Of a stretch of 64,000 bases of DNA, positions 16,158 to 25,793 are shown piece after piece; positions within the stretch are counted from its first letter, which is position 1; each line of letters opens with the position of its first letter. The notes under the pieces are model-generated. The model did not search any database and was not told the DNA's origin. It was given only the letters and a program-made list of their open reading frames with translations. Source of the stretch: Neisseriaceae bacterium JH1-16 (GTDB taxonomy: Bacteria; Pseudomonadota; Gammaproteobacteria; Burkholderiales; Chromobacteriaceae); assembly GCA_025989215.1 (NCBI GenBank), contig JAPDNP010000001.1, positions 992,001 to 1,056,000 of the forward strand, written 5' to 3'. The translations under genes were made by a program, and so were the position numbers.

Positions 16158-18589
16158 CAGCGGGTCTTTCGAATCAGGCGTAGGGCATTGGTGACGACGA
16201 TCAGCGAGCTGGCCGCCATGCCGAGGCTGGCGATCCACGGCGTGACGTGGCCGCCGATCGCCAAGGGCAGCGCCACCAGATTGTAACCGGCCGCCCACCA
16301 CAGGTTCTGGCGAATGACCTGGAGCGTCTTGCGCGACAGCGCCACCGCGTCGGACAGCCTCGGCAACTGGTCGTTCACCAGCACCATGTCGCCGCTGGCG
16401 CGCGCCACGTCGGTGCCGCCACCCATCGCCACCGACACATCGGCACGAGCCAGCACCGGTGCATCGTTGATACCGTCGCCGACCATCAGCACCCGGCGGC
16501 CCTCGTTCTGCAGCGCGGCGACGTAGGCCAGCTTGGCCTCGGGCGTGGCGCGGGCGCGCCAGCTGCCGACACCGAGCTGATCGGCAAGAAAACGCACCGC
16601 ACCGTCGCTATCGCCACTCAACAGGTGCACCTGCACGCCTTGTTCGGCCAGGGTGTCGACCAGCAGCTGCGCATCCGGGCGGGCGCTGTCCGACAGCGAA
16701 AATGCCGCACGCCAGCCGTGCTCGCTGCCCAGGCCGACCAGGGTGGTTTCCTGCTGCCAGCCCTTCAACTGCTCCGGCACCGTGCCGGCAAGCTCGGCGA
16801 CGAAACTGAAGCGGCCGAGCCGCCAGCGCACTCCATCCAGCAAGCCTTCGACGCCCTGACCGGGTCGGTTCTTCACCGCGGCAAACGGCAGCGCGGCCAT
16901 GCCCTCGGGCAAGATAAAGGCGCGGGCGATCGCGTGCTCCGAGTTCGCTTCCAGCCCGCAGGCCAAGGCCAGGGCGGGCAGGGGGTCATGACGGGCCAAA
17001 TCGCGGGTGGCAGCCAGGGCCAGCCGGCCGTGGGTGAGGGTGCCGGTCTTGTCGAACACCGCATCGCTGACGCGCGCCAGGGTCTCCAGCGCGTGGCCGC
17101 GCGTGGTCAGCACGCCGATGCCGGCCAGGTGGCCGGTCGCTGCGGTCAACGCCGCCGGCGTCGCCAGCGATAGCGCGCACGGGCAGGACACCACCAGCAC
17201 CGCCACGGTGATCCACAAGGCACGGTCCGGCGCGTAGAAATGCCAGCCCAGATAAGTGGCGGCGGCGACCAGCAGCAGGATCAGCACGAACCAGCCGGCG
17301 AAGCGGTCGGCCAGCACCGCCAGGCGCGGCTTTTCGGCCAAGGCCTTGTCGAGCAGCCGCACGATGCCGGCCAGGCGCGTGTCCTGGCCGGTATGGGATA
17401 CCTTTATATAGAGCGGGCTGGCGGTATTGACGCTGCCGGCGATCACATTGTCGCCGGCGCCCTTGGCCAGTGGCCGGCTCTCGCCGGTGAGCAGCGCTTC
17501 GTCGACGGCGCTGTCGCCGTCCAGCACCACCCCGTCGGCCGGCAGCGTCTCGCCCGGCTTCACCAGCAGCACGTCACCGACCGAGAGCTGGCTGACCGGC
17601 GCCTCGTGCACCTCACGACCGTTCGGCCAACCTTGCACCCGGTGCGCGAAAGCCGGCACCAGTTTGATCAGGCTCTCGGTTGCCTCGCCAGTCTTGCGCC
17701 GCGCGATGCTCTCCAGGTAGCGCCCGCCCAGCAGCAGGAACACGAACATCGACACCGAATCGAAGTAGATGCCGTGCTCGACCTTGTGGACCAGCGCCCA
17801 CAGGCTGGCGATGAAGGCGGTGATGATCGCGATGGTCACCGGCGTGTCCATGCCAACCCGGCGCGCCTTCAGATCGCGCCAGGTGGCGCGGTAGAACGGC
17901 ACCGCCGAATACAGCATTACCGGCAGGGTCAGCAGCAGATTGGCCCAGTGCAGCAGCCACAGGCTGTTGTGATCGATGTCGCCGTCTTTGGCCATATAGG
18001 TCGGCACCGCGTACATCATCACCTGCATCATCGACAGGCCCGCCACCCACAGCCGGCTGAGCGCACGCTTGCGCTCCTTGTTGGCCAGCGCTTCCTGGCG
18101 GGCGGCGTCGTAGGGGTGGGCGCGGTAGCCGATCGCGCCCACCGCTTCGAGAATCTGCGACAGTTTCACCTGGCGATTGTCCCAGCGCACCCGCGCGCGG
18201 TGGGTGCTGTAATTGATGTCGACCGACAGCACGCCGGGCAGGCGCTGCAAATGGCGCTCGTTCAGCCACACGCAGGCGGCGCAGGTAATGCCCTCGAGCA
18301 TCAGCGCCGCTTCGCGCACATCGTTCTCGTCGACATGGACGAAGCTCTTCTGCAATTCGTCGGAATCGAACAGGCGAATCTGTTCCAACAGCTCGTCCGG
18401 CAGCAGTTCGACCTTTTGCGAGCCGGCGGTACGGTGCGAGTAATAATCGGTCAGGCCGGCGTCGACGATGGTCTGTGCCACTGCCTGGCAGCCGGCGCAG
18501 CACGCCGGCTCGACCTTGGCCTTGTATCGGATAGGGAAGTCGCTGCCCGCCGGTACCGGCAAGCCGCAGTGGAAACAGTTTTCGCTCAT
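16157..18589 (-). CDS. ccoI: copper-transporting P1B-type ATPase for cbb3 oxidase assembly
   Basis: An 810-residue P1B ATPase of the CcoI/FixI type that exports copper to the periplasm for the cbb3 oxidase. Domains in order: an N-terminal cysteine-rich part (CFHC near residue 5, CCAGC near 30), a heavy-metal-associated domain with GITCAACVW near residue 100, membrane helices, the TGES actuator loop, the CPC metal-channel motif, the phosphorylation site DKTGTLT, and GDGINDAP. The Cys-rich extension and the linked ccoS separate it from CopA exporters. The structural ccoNOP genes are not in this window. It is divergent from the quinone oxidoreductase with 54 bases between them. Confidence 0.95.
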   Translation of the reverse strand: MSENCFHCGLPVPAGSDFPIRYKAKVEPACCAGCQAVAQTIVDAGLTDYYSHRTAGSQKVELLPDELLEQIRLFDSDELQKSFVHVDENDVREAALMLEGITCAACVWLNERHLQRLPGVLSVDINYSTHRARVRWDNRQVKLSQILEAVGAIGYRAHPYDAARQEALANKERKRALSRLWVAGLSMMQVMMYAVPTYMAKDGDIDHNSLWLLHWANLLLTLPVMLYSAVPFYRATWRDLKARRVGMDTPVTIAIITAFIASLWALVHKVEHGIYFDSVSMFVFLLLGGRYLESIARRKTGEATESLIKLVPAFAHRVQGWPNGREVHEAPVSQLSVGDVLLVKPGETLPADGVVLDGDSAVDEALLTGESRPLAKGAGDNVIAGSVNTASPLYIKVSHTGQDTRLAGIVRLLDKALAEKPRLAVLADRFAGWFVLILLLVAAATYLGWHFYAPDRALWITVAVLVVSCPCALSLATPAALTAATGHLAGIGVLTTRGHALETLARVSDAVFDKTGTLTHGRLALAATRDLARHDPLPALALACGLEANSEHAIARAFILPEGMAALPFAAVKNRPGQGVEGLLDGVRWRLGRFSFVAELAGTVPEQLKGWQQETTLVGLGSEHGWRAAFSLSDSARPDAQLLVDTLAEQGVQVHLLSGDSDGAVRFLADQLGVGSWRARATPEAKLAYVAALQNEGRRVLMVGDGINDAPVLARADVSVAMGGGTDVARASGDMVLVNDQLPRLSDAVALSRKTLQVIRQNLWWAAGYNLVALPLAIGGHVTPWIASLGMAASSLIVVTNALRLIRKTR

Positions 18590-18643
18590 GGTTAGGCTAT
18601 TGTAACGAATCCCTCACCAATCCGGCTCAAGGAAAGGACCCTT

Positions 18644-19615
18644 ATGCACGCAGTATTGCAAACCCAAGCTGGCGGCGCCGACACCCTCTATCTCGGCGAT
18701 GTCGACCGTCCCGCACCGGCCAGCGGGCAGCTTCTGCTCAAGGTCAACGCGGCGGGGGTCAATCGCGCCGACATCGTGCAGCGCGAGGGCCGCTACCCGC
18801 CGCCGCCCGGCGCGTCGCCGATCCTGGGCCTGGAGATCGCCGGCGTGGTCGCCGAGGCCGGTGAGAACTGCCGCTTCAAACCGGGCGATGCGGTGTTCGG
18901 CCTGGTCGGCGGCGGCGCCTATGCCGAATACGCGCTGCTCGACGATGCGCTGGCGATCGCCAAGCCCGACTGGCTCGATTGGGCCGAAGCGGCCAGCCTG
19001 CCCGAAGCCTGGCTGACCGCCTTGCTCAACCTGACCGAGGTCGGCCATCTGCAGGCCGGCGAAGGCTTTCTGGTGCACGCCGGCGCAAGCGGCGTCGGCG
19101 CGGCGGCGATCCAGCTTGCCAAACTGCTGGACGCCAAGGTGTTCGCCAGCGCCGGCAGCGCCGACAAGCTCGCGTTCTGCCGCAAGCTCGGCGCCGATAC
19201 CGCGTTCAATTACAAGGAGCAGCCGGACTTCGGCCAATGGGTGAAGGAGCAGGGCGGGGTCGACCTGGTGCTCGACCCGGTCGGCGCCAGCCATATCGAC
19301 GAGAACGTCACCGCCTTGCGCCGCGACGGTCGCCTGGTGGTGATCGGGGTGATGGGCGGCGCCAACGCGCAACTCAATCTGGGACAGTTACTGGTGAAGC
19401 GACTGCGCGTGCAGGGCTCGACCCTGCGCAGCCAGCCGCTGGAAGTGAGGGCGCGGCTGACGCAAAGGTTGGCCGAACGGCTCGACGACTTCCGCACCGG
19501 CCGGCTGCAGCTCACGCTCGATAGCCGCTTCGCGCTGGCCGACGTCGCCGCCGCGCATCGTTACATGGAGAGCAATGCCAACCTCGGCAAGATCGTGCTG
19601 ACGCTGCCGGCGTAA
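18644..19615 (+). CDS. NAD(P)H quinone oxidoreductase, PIG3-like zinc-free MDR family
   Basis: A 323-residue medium-chain dehydrogenase/reductase without the structural or catalytic zinc ligands. The N-terminal GroES-like domain has AAGVNRADIVQREGRYPPPPG, a family signature, and the Rossmann domain has HAGASGVGAAAIQLAKLL with the dinucleotide loop. Members reduce quinones or enones with NADPH in the cytoplasm. GGAAAGGA is a good ribosome site nine bases before the ATG. It is divergent from ccoI and followed by its own terminator. Two TTCGGCCAA words lie inside. Confidence 0.9.
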   Translation: MHAVLQTQAGGADTLYLGDVDRPAPASGQLLLKVNAAGVNRADIVQREGRYPPPPGASPILGLEIAGVVAEAGENCRFKPGDAVFGLVGGGAYAEYALLDDALAIAKPDWLDWAEAASLPEAWLTALLNLTEVGHLQAGEGFLVHAGASGVGAAAIQLAKLLDAKVFASAGSADKLAFCRKLGADTAFNYKEQPDFGQWVKEQGGVDLVLDPVGASHIDENVTALRRDGRLVVIGVMGGANAQLNLGQLLVKRLRVQGSTLRSQPLEVRARLTQRLAERLDDFRTGRLQLTLDSRFALADVAAAHRYMESNANLGKIVLTLPA

Positions 19616-19688
19616 TACCTTCGTCATGCAGCGCGACTACAGTCGAGTTCGCTTCACTGCTTCTTTCGAGTGAACGGATGGGATGATC

Positions 19689-19719
19689 GGGGGCGGCAGG
19701 GGTGTCGCCCCCACTTTTT
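19689..19719 (+). terminator. terminator after the quinone oxidoreductase
   Basis: GGGGGCG, a ten-base loop, CGCCCCC, then ACTTTTTATT. It lies 74 bases after the stop and touches the end of the convergent minus-strand gene. Confidence 0.85.
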
Positions 19720-20602
19720 ATTCTGCGTCGCCTTCGTGGCCCGCAGAGGCGGTCAAGCCCTCGATCAGCGCCACCTCCTGCGCATAGCTCAAACCCTTAA
19801 GCTTCTCCAGCAAGGCATCGCCGTCGATCTTCCACTTGCGATCGAGCTCCTCGTCGATCAGGTGTGCCTCCACCGCCAGCCACAGGCCGCGACACGAAGC
19901 GGCGCTATCGAAGCGAATGCTGTGCAGCACCTCGGCGATCAGGCGCAGCTCGGCATCGCCGAAGCGCCGACCCAGCGCCGCCTGCTCGTGGCGGACGATC
20001 TCGGCGTAGCGCTCCAGCATCTCGCGGGTGCGCGCGTCGTCATGTATCGGCGCGACGCCGTCCTCTTGTTCCCGCTCGCCGCCGAACCAGCCGACGATAT
20101 GCGGCACCAGTTGCGGCACGGTGTCGATCCACAGGCTGCGCAGCGCCTCGCGGAAGCTGCCGGCATCGGTGAACGACAGCGTGTCGAATTCGAACGCCGG
20201 CATCAGCTGTTCGGCCAACATGCGGCGGGCGGCCCAGGGGCGGCCTTGCTCGTCGAGCGTCACCGTGGCGCGCCACGCTTCACTCTCCCCAGTGGCCAGG
20301 TTGTCGGCAATGATTTCGAGATACGGCAGCGCCAGTTCCTGACCCTCGTCCTCGGTGACGAAGCGCAGCGTCAGATCGAACAGATCGCGCTTGGCAAGCG
20401 CCAGCTGCTGCACCTGTCCGCCTTCGACGCCGACCAGGATATAGCTGGCCGCGGTCTCGTACACAGCCAACGGCACGTCGGCATCGGCCGGCTCGATCAG
20501 CTTGGCAGCCAGGCGCTCGGCCAGGCTGTTGACGTCGTGTACACCAGCGAGCGGGCCCTGTTCGGCGGCGTGCTCGTCCCACAGCGCGGTCCAATCGTAC
20601 AT
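19718..20602 (-). CDS. uncharacterised acidic protein
   Basis: I do not recognise this 294-residue protein. It is acidic, soluble, rich in Glu and Leu, with no signal peptide or membrane segment. Parts that look structured are the start (MYDWTALWDEHAAEQGPLAG) and a helical C-terminal half. I chose ATG 20602 because a good ribosome site (AGGAG) precedes it; a longer frame to 20641 has none. It is transcribed away from typA, sharing a 145-base upstream region, and converges with the quinone oxidoreductase. Codon use matches its neighbours and a TTCGGCCAA word is inside, so it is long resident. Confidence 0.75.
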   Translation of the reverse strand: MYDWTALWDEHAAEQGPLAGVHDVNSLAERLAAKLIEPADADVPLAVYETAASYILVGVEGGQVQQLALAKRDLFDLTLRFVTEDEGQELALPYLEIIADNLATGESEAWRATVTLDEQGRPWAARRMLAEQLMPAFEFDTLSFTDAGSFREALRSLWIDTVPQLVPHIVGWFGGEREQEDGVAPIHDDARTREMLERYAEIVRHEQAALGRRFGDAELRLIAEVLHSIRFDSAASCRGLWLAVEAHLIDEELDRKWKIDGDALLEKLKGLSYAQEVALIEGLTASAGHEGDAE

Positions 20603-20681
20603 AAGTATCTCCTGATCGTTTTGCGGCGCAGTGTAGCGCATACCGTTTGTCTTGTGGACTGTCTTGCGACTGCAATGGAAT

Positions 20682-20711
20682 TTGGGAGCAAGGGGGTGCT
20701 TGTGCTAGAAT
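20682..20711 (+). promoter_or_regulatory. probable typA promoter
   Basis: TTGGGA at 20682-20687 and TAGAAT at 20706-20711 are 18 bases apart, and a TG one base before the -10 (TGCTAGAAT) makes an extended -10. The typA ATG follows 36 bases later. Confidence 0.55.
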
Positions 20712-20747
20712 CGCGCGATTATTTTTCCGCCTCATCCGGCCAGGACC

Positions 20748-22556
20748 ATGACCCGTCAAATTCGCAACATCGCCATTATTGCTCACGTCGACCACGGCAA
20801 GACCACGCTGGTTGACCAACTGCTGCGCCAATCCGGCACCTTCCGCGAGAACCAGCAAGTCGCTGAACGCGTGATGGACAGCAACGACCTCGAAAAAGAA
20901 CGCGGCATTACCATTCTCGCCAAGAACACCGCCATCGATTACGAAGGCGTGCACATCAACATCGTCGACACCCCGGGCCACGCCGACTTCGGCGGTGAAG
21001 TAGAGCGCGTGATGGGCATGGTGGACGGCGTGGTACTGCTGGTAGACGCGGTCGAAGGCCCGATGCCGCAAACCCGTTTCGTGACCAAGAAAGCGTTGGC
21101 CCTGGGCCTGCGTCCGATCGTGGTGATCAACAAGATCGACCGTCCGGGCGCGCGTCCGGACTGGGTGGTAGACCAGACCTTCGACCTGTTCGACAAGCTC
21201 GGCGCGACCGACGAACAGCTCGACTTCCCGATCATCTATGCATCGGGCCTGTCCGGCTACGCCAAGCACGAACTGGAAGAAGAGTCGGACAACATGCGTC
21301 CGCTGTTCGAAACCGTGCTCAAGCACGTACCGGTTCCGGCCGGCGACGTTGACGCCCCGCTGCAACTGCAAATCTCGGCACTGGACTACTCGACCTACAC
21401 CGGTCGCCTGGGCCTGGGCCGCATCCTGAACGGCCGCATCAAGCCGGGTCAGGTCGTGGTTGTAATGAACCACGAAGAGCAAACCGCTCAAGGTCGTATC
21501 AACCAGGTACTGGGCTTCAAGGGCTTGGAACGCGTTGAAGTGGCCGAAGCCGAAGCCGGCGACATTGTGGTGATCTCCGGTCTGGAAGACATCGGTATCG
21601 GCGTGACCATCTGTGATCGCGACGCACCGGTTGGCCTGCCGGTCCTGGGCGTGGACGAGCCGACCCTGACCATGGACTTCATGGTGAACACCTCGCCGCT
21701 GGCCGGCACCGAAGGCAAGTTCGTGACCAGCCGCCAGATCCGCGACCGTCTGCAGAAAGAGCTGCTGACCAACGTGGCACTGCGCGTTGAAGACACCGAA
21801 GACGCGGACATCTTCCGCGTATCGGGTCGTGGCGAACTGCACCTGACCATTCTGCTGGAGAACATGCGTCGCGAAGGCTTCGAAATGGCCGTTGGTAAGC
21901 CGCGCGTGGTGTACAAAGACGTCGACGGCGTGAAGTGCGAGCCGTACGAGAACCTGACCGTCGACCTGGAAGACGCTACCCAGGGCGCCGTCATGGAAGA
22001 ACTGGGTCGTCGTCGCGGCGAGCTGACCAATATGGAATCGGACGGCCAAGGCCGTACCCGCCTCGAGTACCACATCCCGGCTCGCGGCCTGATCGGTTTC
22101 CAGGGCGACTTCCTGACCATGACCCGCGGCACCGGCCTGATGAGCCACGTGTTCGACGACTACGCTCCGGTCAAGCCGGACATGCCGGGCCGTCACAACG
22201 GCGTGCTGATCTCGCAAGAGAACGGCGAAGCCGTTGCTTACGCGCTGTGGAACCTGGAAGACCGTGGCCGCATGTTCGTGTCCCCGGGCGACAAGCTGTA
22301 CGAAGGCATGATCATCGGCATCCACAGCCGTGACAACGACCTGGTGGTGAACCCGCTCAAGGGCAAGAAGCTGACCAACGTGCGCGCTTCGGGCACCGAC
22401 GAAGCGGTTCGTCTGACCACCCCGATCAAGATGACCCTGGAATCGGCCGTCGAATTCATCGACGACGACGAAATCGTCGAGATCACCCCGCAAAACATCC
22501 GCATGCGCAAGCGCTTCCTGCAAGAGCACGACCGCCGCAAGAGCAAGAACGCCTAA
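20748..22556 (+). CDS. typA: ribosome-associated GTPase TypA/BipA
   Basis: A 602-residue translational GTPase of the EF-G/LepA group that binds the ribosome and supports assembly and stress adaptation. G motifs are seen at the start: [16 protein letters not shown] (G1), RGITI (G2), DTPGHADFG (G3) and [10 protein letters not shown] (G4). The EF-G-like domains II, III and V follow, and the C-terminal domain special to BipA is present (for example [20 protein letters not shown]). Length is typical. Codon use is strongly biased, as expected for a well expressed gene. The gene has its own promoter and terminator. Confidence 0.97.
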   Translation: MTRQIRNIAIIAHVDHGKTTLVDQLLRQSGTFRENQQVAERVMDSNDLEKERGITILAKNTAIDYEGVHINIVDTPGHADFGGEVERVMGMVDGVVLLVDAVEGPMPQTRFVTKKALALGLRPIVVINKIDRPGARPDWVVDQTFDLFDKLGATDEQLDFPIIYASGLSGYAKHELEEESDNMRPLFETVLKHVPVPAGDVDAPLQLQISALDYSTYTGRLGLGRILNGRIKPGQVVVVMNHEEQTAQGRINQVLGFKGLERVEVAEAEAGDIVVISGLEDIGIGVTICDRDAPVGLPVLGVDEPTLTMDFMVNTSPLAGTEGKFVTSRQIRDRLQKELLTNVALRVEDTEDADIFRVSGRGELHLTILLENMRREGFEMAVGKPRVVYKDVDGVKCEPYENLTVDLEDATQGAVMEELGRRRGELTNMESDGQGRTRLEYHIPARGLIGFQGDFLTMTRGTGLMSHVFDDYAPVKPDMPGRHNGVLISQENGEAVAYALWNLEDRGRMFVSPGDKLYEGMIIGIHSRDNDLVVNPLKGKKLTNVRASGTDEAVRLTTPIKMTLESAVEFIDDDEIVEITPQNIRMRKRFLQEHDRRKSKNA

Positions 22557-22572
22557 GCGTTCTGGCTGGATG

Positions 22573-22600
22573 AAAAAAGGCACCGCAAGGTGCCTTTTTT
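22573..22600. terminator. bidirectional terminator between typA and the sulfatase-maturase gene
   Basis: AAAAAAGGCACC, loop GCAA, GGTGCCTTTTTT: perfect stem with A- and T-tracts, so it stops transcription from both convergent genes. Confidence 0.95.
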
Positions 22601-22619
22601 ATTGCCTGTCGACCAGGCA

Positions 22620-23909
22620 TCAACACAGTCGCTTCATCGTCGGCACCGCGTGGCTGAAGAACTTCTTCCAGCCACGGCACAGATAGCTCAAATTGCCTTC
22701 GCCCGGACGGGTCTTGAGGATGCGGGTGCGCGGGCATTCGCCGTAGCACAGCTTCAGATACGGGCACTTGCGGCACTCGCCCGGCAGGGTGTTGAACTTG
22801 TTCAGGCCGAACTCCAGCTGCTTGATCGAAAACACCATCTCGCCAAGCGACTTCTCGCCCACCTTGCCGATCTCGTATTCCGGATAGACGAAATGGTCGC
22901 AGGCATATACCCGGCCGTCGTGCTCCAGCGCGACGTTCTTGCCGCAGAACGGGCTGCTGGTGCAAATCATCGCCGGCTGCCCCTTCATCTGGGCGATCGT
23001 CGTCTCGAACAGATTGACCTTGACCCGCTGCAGGTCGTGCGCCACCCATTCGTCGAACACCATCGACAGAAAGCCACCCCAGTCCTCCGACTCGACACTC
23101 CAGTCGGTCACCACCGACAAGGGGTGTCCCGGCTTGGTGCGCGGACTCAGCGCGTCGACCAACTGGCCCGGCTCCAGGTAACCGGGCGCGGTGCGCTCGA
23201 ACTGCTTGGGTTCGACGCAGGGGATGAACTGCATATAGGTCGACCCCACCTCGTCGCGCAGGAAGCGGTACACCTCCAGCGGCCGCTTGGCATTCTTGCG
23301 GTTGACCGTGGTCAGCGTGCTGAATGGCACGCCGTGCCTCTTCAGCAGCTGCGTCGCCGCAAATACCGCATCGAAGCTCGGCTTGCCCTTCTTGGTTGGC
23401 CGATAGGCGTCGTGCAGCTCGCGCGGGCCGTCGATGCTCAAGCCCACCAGGAAGCGATGCTCGGCTAGGAAGGCACCCCATTCGTCGTCGAGCAGCGTGC
23501 CGTTGGTCTGCAGATCGTTGGACACGCGCCGGCCGGCCGGCGTATGGCGCGCCTGCAGCGCCACCACCTTGCGAAAGAAGCCGACCCCGAGCAGCGTCGG
23601 CTCGCCGCCATGCCAGGTAAACGCGATTTCCTCGACATCCTGGCTGTTGATGTAGTCCTTGATGAAGGTTTCCAACAGCGTCTCGTCGATGCGCCGGTTG
23701 TTCTGATTGAGCAGGTCCTCCTTGCTCAGGTAGTAGCAGTAGTTGCAATCGAGATTGCAGGCCGAGCCGGCCGGCTTGATCGTGGTGTGCAGGTAGCGGC
23801 TGACGCCGGGCGAGGGCTTGCCAGCCCCGGCGTCGAGATAAGTCTGCAGTGCCTCGGGGCTGATGTGAAGGCGCTTTGCCTCGCTCAGGATGGTGTCGCT
23901 GTAATGCAT
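22620..23909 (-). CDS. anaerobic sulfatase-maturating enzyme (radical SAM, SPASM)
   Basis: The 429-residue protein belongs to the anSME family, which oxidises a Cys or Ser in sulfatases to the catalytic formylglycine without oxygen. The radical SAM cluster Cys51, Cys55 and Cys58 is in SACNLDCNYCYY, and FTWHGGEPTLL is the SAM-binding GGE motif. The C-terminal SPASM region keeps its cysteines (CTSSPFCGKN, YACDHFVYPE, CRKCPYLKLCYGECPR) for two more 4Fe-4S clusters. I chose ATG 23909 because conserved sequence begins there. It is the last gene of the sulfatase block, ten bases after the CxxCxxCC gene, and surely acts on the sulfatase at 25.8-27.8 kb. Confidence 0.93.
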   Translation of the reverse strand: MHYSDTILSEAKRLHISPEALQTYLDAGAGKPSPGVSRYLHTTIKPAGSACNLDCNYCYYLSKEDLLNQNNRRIDETLLETFIKDYINSQDVEEIAFTWHGGEPTLLGVGFFRKVVALQARHTPAGRRVSNDLQTNGTLLDDEWGAFLAEHRFLVGLSIDGPRELHDAYRPTKKGKPSFDAVFAATQLLKRHGVPFSTLTTVNRKNAKRPLEVYRFLRDEVGSTYMQFIPCVEPKQFERTAPGYLEPGQLVDALSPRTKPGHPLSVVTDWSVESEDWGGFLSMVFDEWVAHDLQRVKVNLFETTIAQMKGQPAMICTSSPFCGKNVALEHDGRVYACDHFVYPEYEIGKVGEKSLGEMVFSIKQLEFGLNKFNTLPGECRKCPYLKLCYGECPRTRILKTRPGEGNLSYLCRGWKKFFSHAVPTMKRLC

Positions 23910-23919
23910 GGCTATCTTT

Positions 23920-24882
23920 CTAGTTGGCCGAAGCCGGGCAGGGCGCAAGACCGAGCCAGTGTTCGATGGCCGCCGCCCGGGTCGGGTCGGCGTTATACCG
24001 GGCAGGCGGATGGCACAGCGTGTCACGCAGCGCGGCGTAGGCGTGCGCAAAGCCCCGCAATTGCTGGGTCACCGGCTTATCCTCGACGCGTTTGCGGGCG
24101 AGGGCGGCGGTGAGCTCCTGCTCGATCAGCCTCAGCTGTGCGTCGACGAAGCCGAGGCAGCGCTGCTGGCAGCGCCCGGACACGCCGGCCAGCACCAGCA
24201 GCAAGGGCACCGGCGCGATCGTCAGCACGCCGTCGAGCGGCAGGCGGGCCAGCCGTTCGGGCGACGCAAACAGCTCTTCGTACAGCAGGCGGTAGACGTC
24301 GTTGCCCCAGTAGTGCCGGTCGGCCTCCAACACCACGCGCTGGCACCACAGCGCTGCGCGATAGCCGTCGTCGACCAGCTCGGCTCCGCGCACCAAGGGG
24401 ACATAGGCGGGGCGCTCGTCCGCCACCAGGCAGTCGGCCTCGAGGAAACCGGCATCCTTCACGCGATCGGCCAGCACCGCGCGTTGCAAGCGGTCCGGTT
24501 GCAACGCGTCCAGCGGCACGGTGCCGCAGGTGGCAGGCTTGCCCACACCATGCAGCGTGCACAACCGATCCTCGCTCAACACCGGGCAGTGCCCGCGCGA
24601 GGGATAATCGAGCCCTTGCACGCCGATCGCCACCTCATCCGCCCCTGCCGATGAAAACAGCAAGCGTTCGGCCAACCTTGCCCTTGCCGCTACGTCATCC
24701 GCCGTCAGCCGCGAACCATCGGCGAGCGGCGTGCCGATGGCCGGGCGACGCAAGCGCCGCAAGGCCAAGGCACCGATGAAGCGGGACTCGAAACGGAACA
24801 GCTCCGGCACCGTCAACTGCGGTGGCGTGTTGCAGCACTTACCGCAGGCATTGCAACGAAAGGCGTAGCTGGCAACTACCAT
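23920..24882 (-). CDS. YkgJ-type CxxCxxCC cysteine cluster protein
   Basis: A 320-residue protein with the N-terminal motif FRCNACGKCC (Cys10, 13, 16, 17), followed by GHCPVL, LCTLH and PATCG. This is the YkgJ / UPF0153 pattern, thought to hold zinc or an iron-sulfur cluster. After about residue 130 the sequence is Ala/Leu-rich and poorly conserved, so the protein is longer than the core family. Its start overlaps the end of the binding-protein gene by seven bases and its stop is ten bases before the maturase gene. That strict linkage suggests a part in sulfatase maturation or redox supply, which is inference only. Confidence 0.8.
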   Translation of the reverse strand: MVVASYAFRCNACGKCCNTPPQLTVPELFRFESRFIGALALRRLRRPAIGTPLADGSRLTADDVAARARLAERLLFSSAGADEVAIGVQGLDYPSRGHCPVLSEDRLCTLHGVGKPATCGTVPLDALQPDRLQRAVLADRVKDAGFLEADCLVADERPAYVPLVRGAELVDDGYRAALWCQRVVLEADRHYWGNDVYRLLYEELFASPERLARLPLDGVLTIAPVPLLLVLAGVSGRCQQRCLGFVDAQLRLIEQELTAALARKRVEDKPVTQQLRGFAHAYAALRDTLCHPPARYNADPTRAAAIEHWLGLAPCPASAN

Positions 24883-25697
24883 GGTCGGCGTACCGAGTCC
24901 TGGTAGCGGGTCAGGATGAAACGGGCGACCGGCTCGCTGCGATAGCTGGAGATCAGGGCCTTCAGCCAGGATTGCTGCAAGTCGGCGCGACGCACCGCCA
25001 GCACGCCGGCGTACGGCGTGCGCGCATCTTCCATTCCGACGCCATCGCGCGCCGGAGACAAGCCGGCCCGAGCAGCATCTACATAGTCGATCAGCGCCGC
25101 CGCATAGCGACCGCGGCTGGCAGCCAGTTGCGCGGCGGGCAAGGGCACCAGCCGATAGCGGTGCGGATTGGATTCGATGCCGTGCAGCCCGCTGCGTAGG
25201 TTCGACTCGATATTGTGCGATTTGCCATTCAGACTAGTGCTATCGGCCAAGGTGAGCAGGCCATAGTTCTGCAACAGGATCAGCGCGCGTGCGACACCGG
25301 CATGATCGTTCGGCACCGCCAGCGCATCGCCGTCCTTCAGTTGACGCAACGAAGCAATCTTCCGGGAATAAATGCCCATCGGCAGCGTCACGGTCAGCGC
25401 CGCGTCGACCAGCGGGTAGCGGTGGCGCTTCACCTCATGCGCAAAGGCGACGCCATTCTGGAAACTTGCCGCATCGAGGCGCCCTGCAGCGAGGTCGCGG
25501 TTGATCTCTTTGCCATTCGGATAACGAACCAGTTCGATCGGCACACCACGAGCAGCGGCGATCGGTTTCACCTCGGCGAGAGTTTCAGCCTGCGGCCCGT
25601 CGGTAACACCGATGCGGATCGGTTTGGCGGCCTGAGCCTGGGCAGCCAGCAGCGCGCCGGCCAATCCGGCCAGCGCGAGTATTCGGAAAAACGGCAT
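24876..25697 (-). CDS. MetQ/NlpA-like periplasmic substrate-binding protein
   Basis: A 273-residue exported protein: signal peptide with cleavage near AQAQA, no lipobox cysteine, then KPIRIGVTDGPQAETLAEVKPIA, which matches the start of MetQ/NlpA-type methionine-binding proteins. LVRYPNGKEINRDLAAGRLDAASFQN and the later SLNGKSHNIESN keep the family layout. No permease or ATPase gene is nearby. In the sulfatase block it may bind a sulfur compound released by the sulfatase, or a sulfated organic acid, but the ligand is unknown. It lies 96 bases after the sulfatase gene with a hairpin between them. Confidence 0.82.
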   Translation of the reverse strand: MPFFRILALAGLAGALLAAQAQAAKPIRIGVTDGPQAETLAEVKPIAAARGVPIELVRYPNGKEINRDLAAGRLDAASFQNGVAFAHEVKRHRYPLVDAALTVTLPMGIYSRKIASLRQLKDGDALAVPNDHAGVARALILLQNYGLLTLADSTSLNGKSHNIESNLRSGLHGIESNPHRYRLVPLPAAQLAASRGRYAAALIDYVDAARAGLSPARDGVGMEDARTPYAGVLAVRRADLQQSWLKALISSYRSEPVARFILTRYQDSVRRPW

Positions 25698-25718
25698 AGT
25701 GGAATCTGTCGGATCGTA

Positions 25719-25752
25719 AACAGAACCCGCCGGGCATCACACGCCCGACGGG
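25719..25752 (-). terminator. hairpin between the sulfatase and binding-protein genes
   Basis: Minus strand: CCCGTCGGGC, loop GTGTGAT, GCCCGGCGGG, then TTCTGTTT. One mismatch. It could end or reduce transcription from the sulfatase into the downstream three genes. Confidence 0.6.
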
Positions 25753-25793
25753 CCATAGCAGCCCGGCCATTCGGCCAGGCCGTCAGGGGTGGC

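Noticed and set aside
20280-22583. A 767-codon open frame on the minus strand through typA
   Set aside because: It is antisense to typA, has the His/Val-rich composition typical of GC-rich antisense frames, and matches no family.
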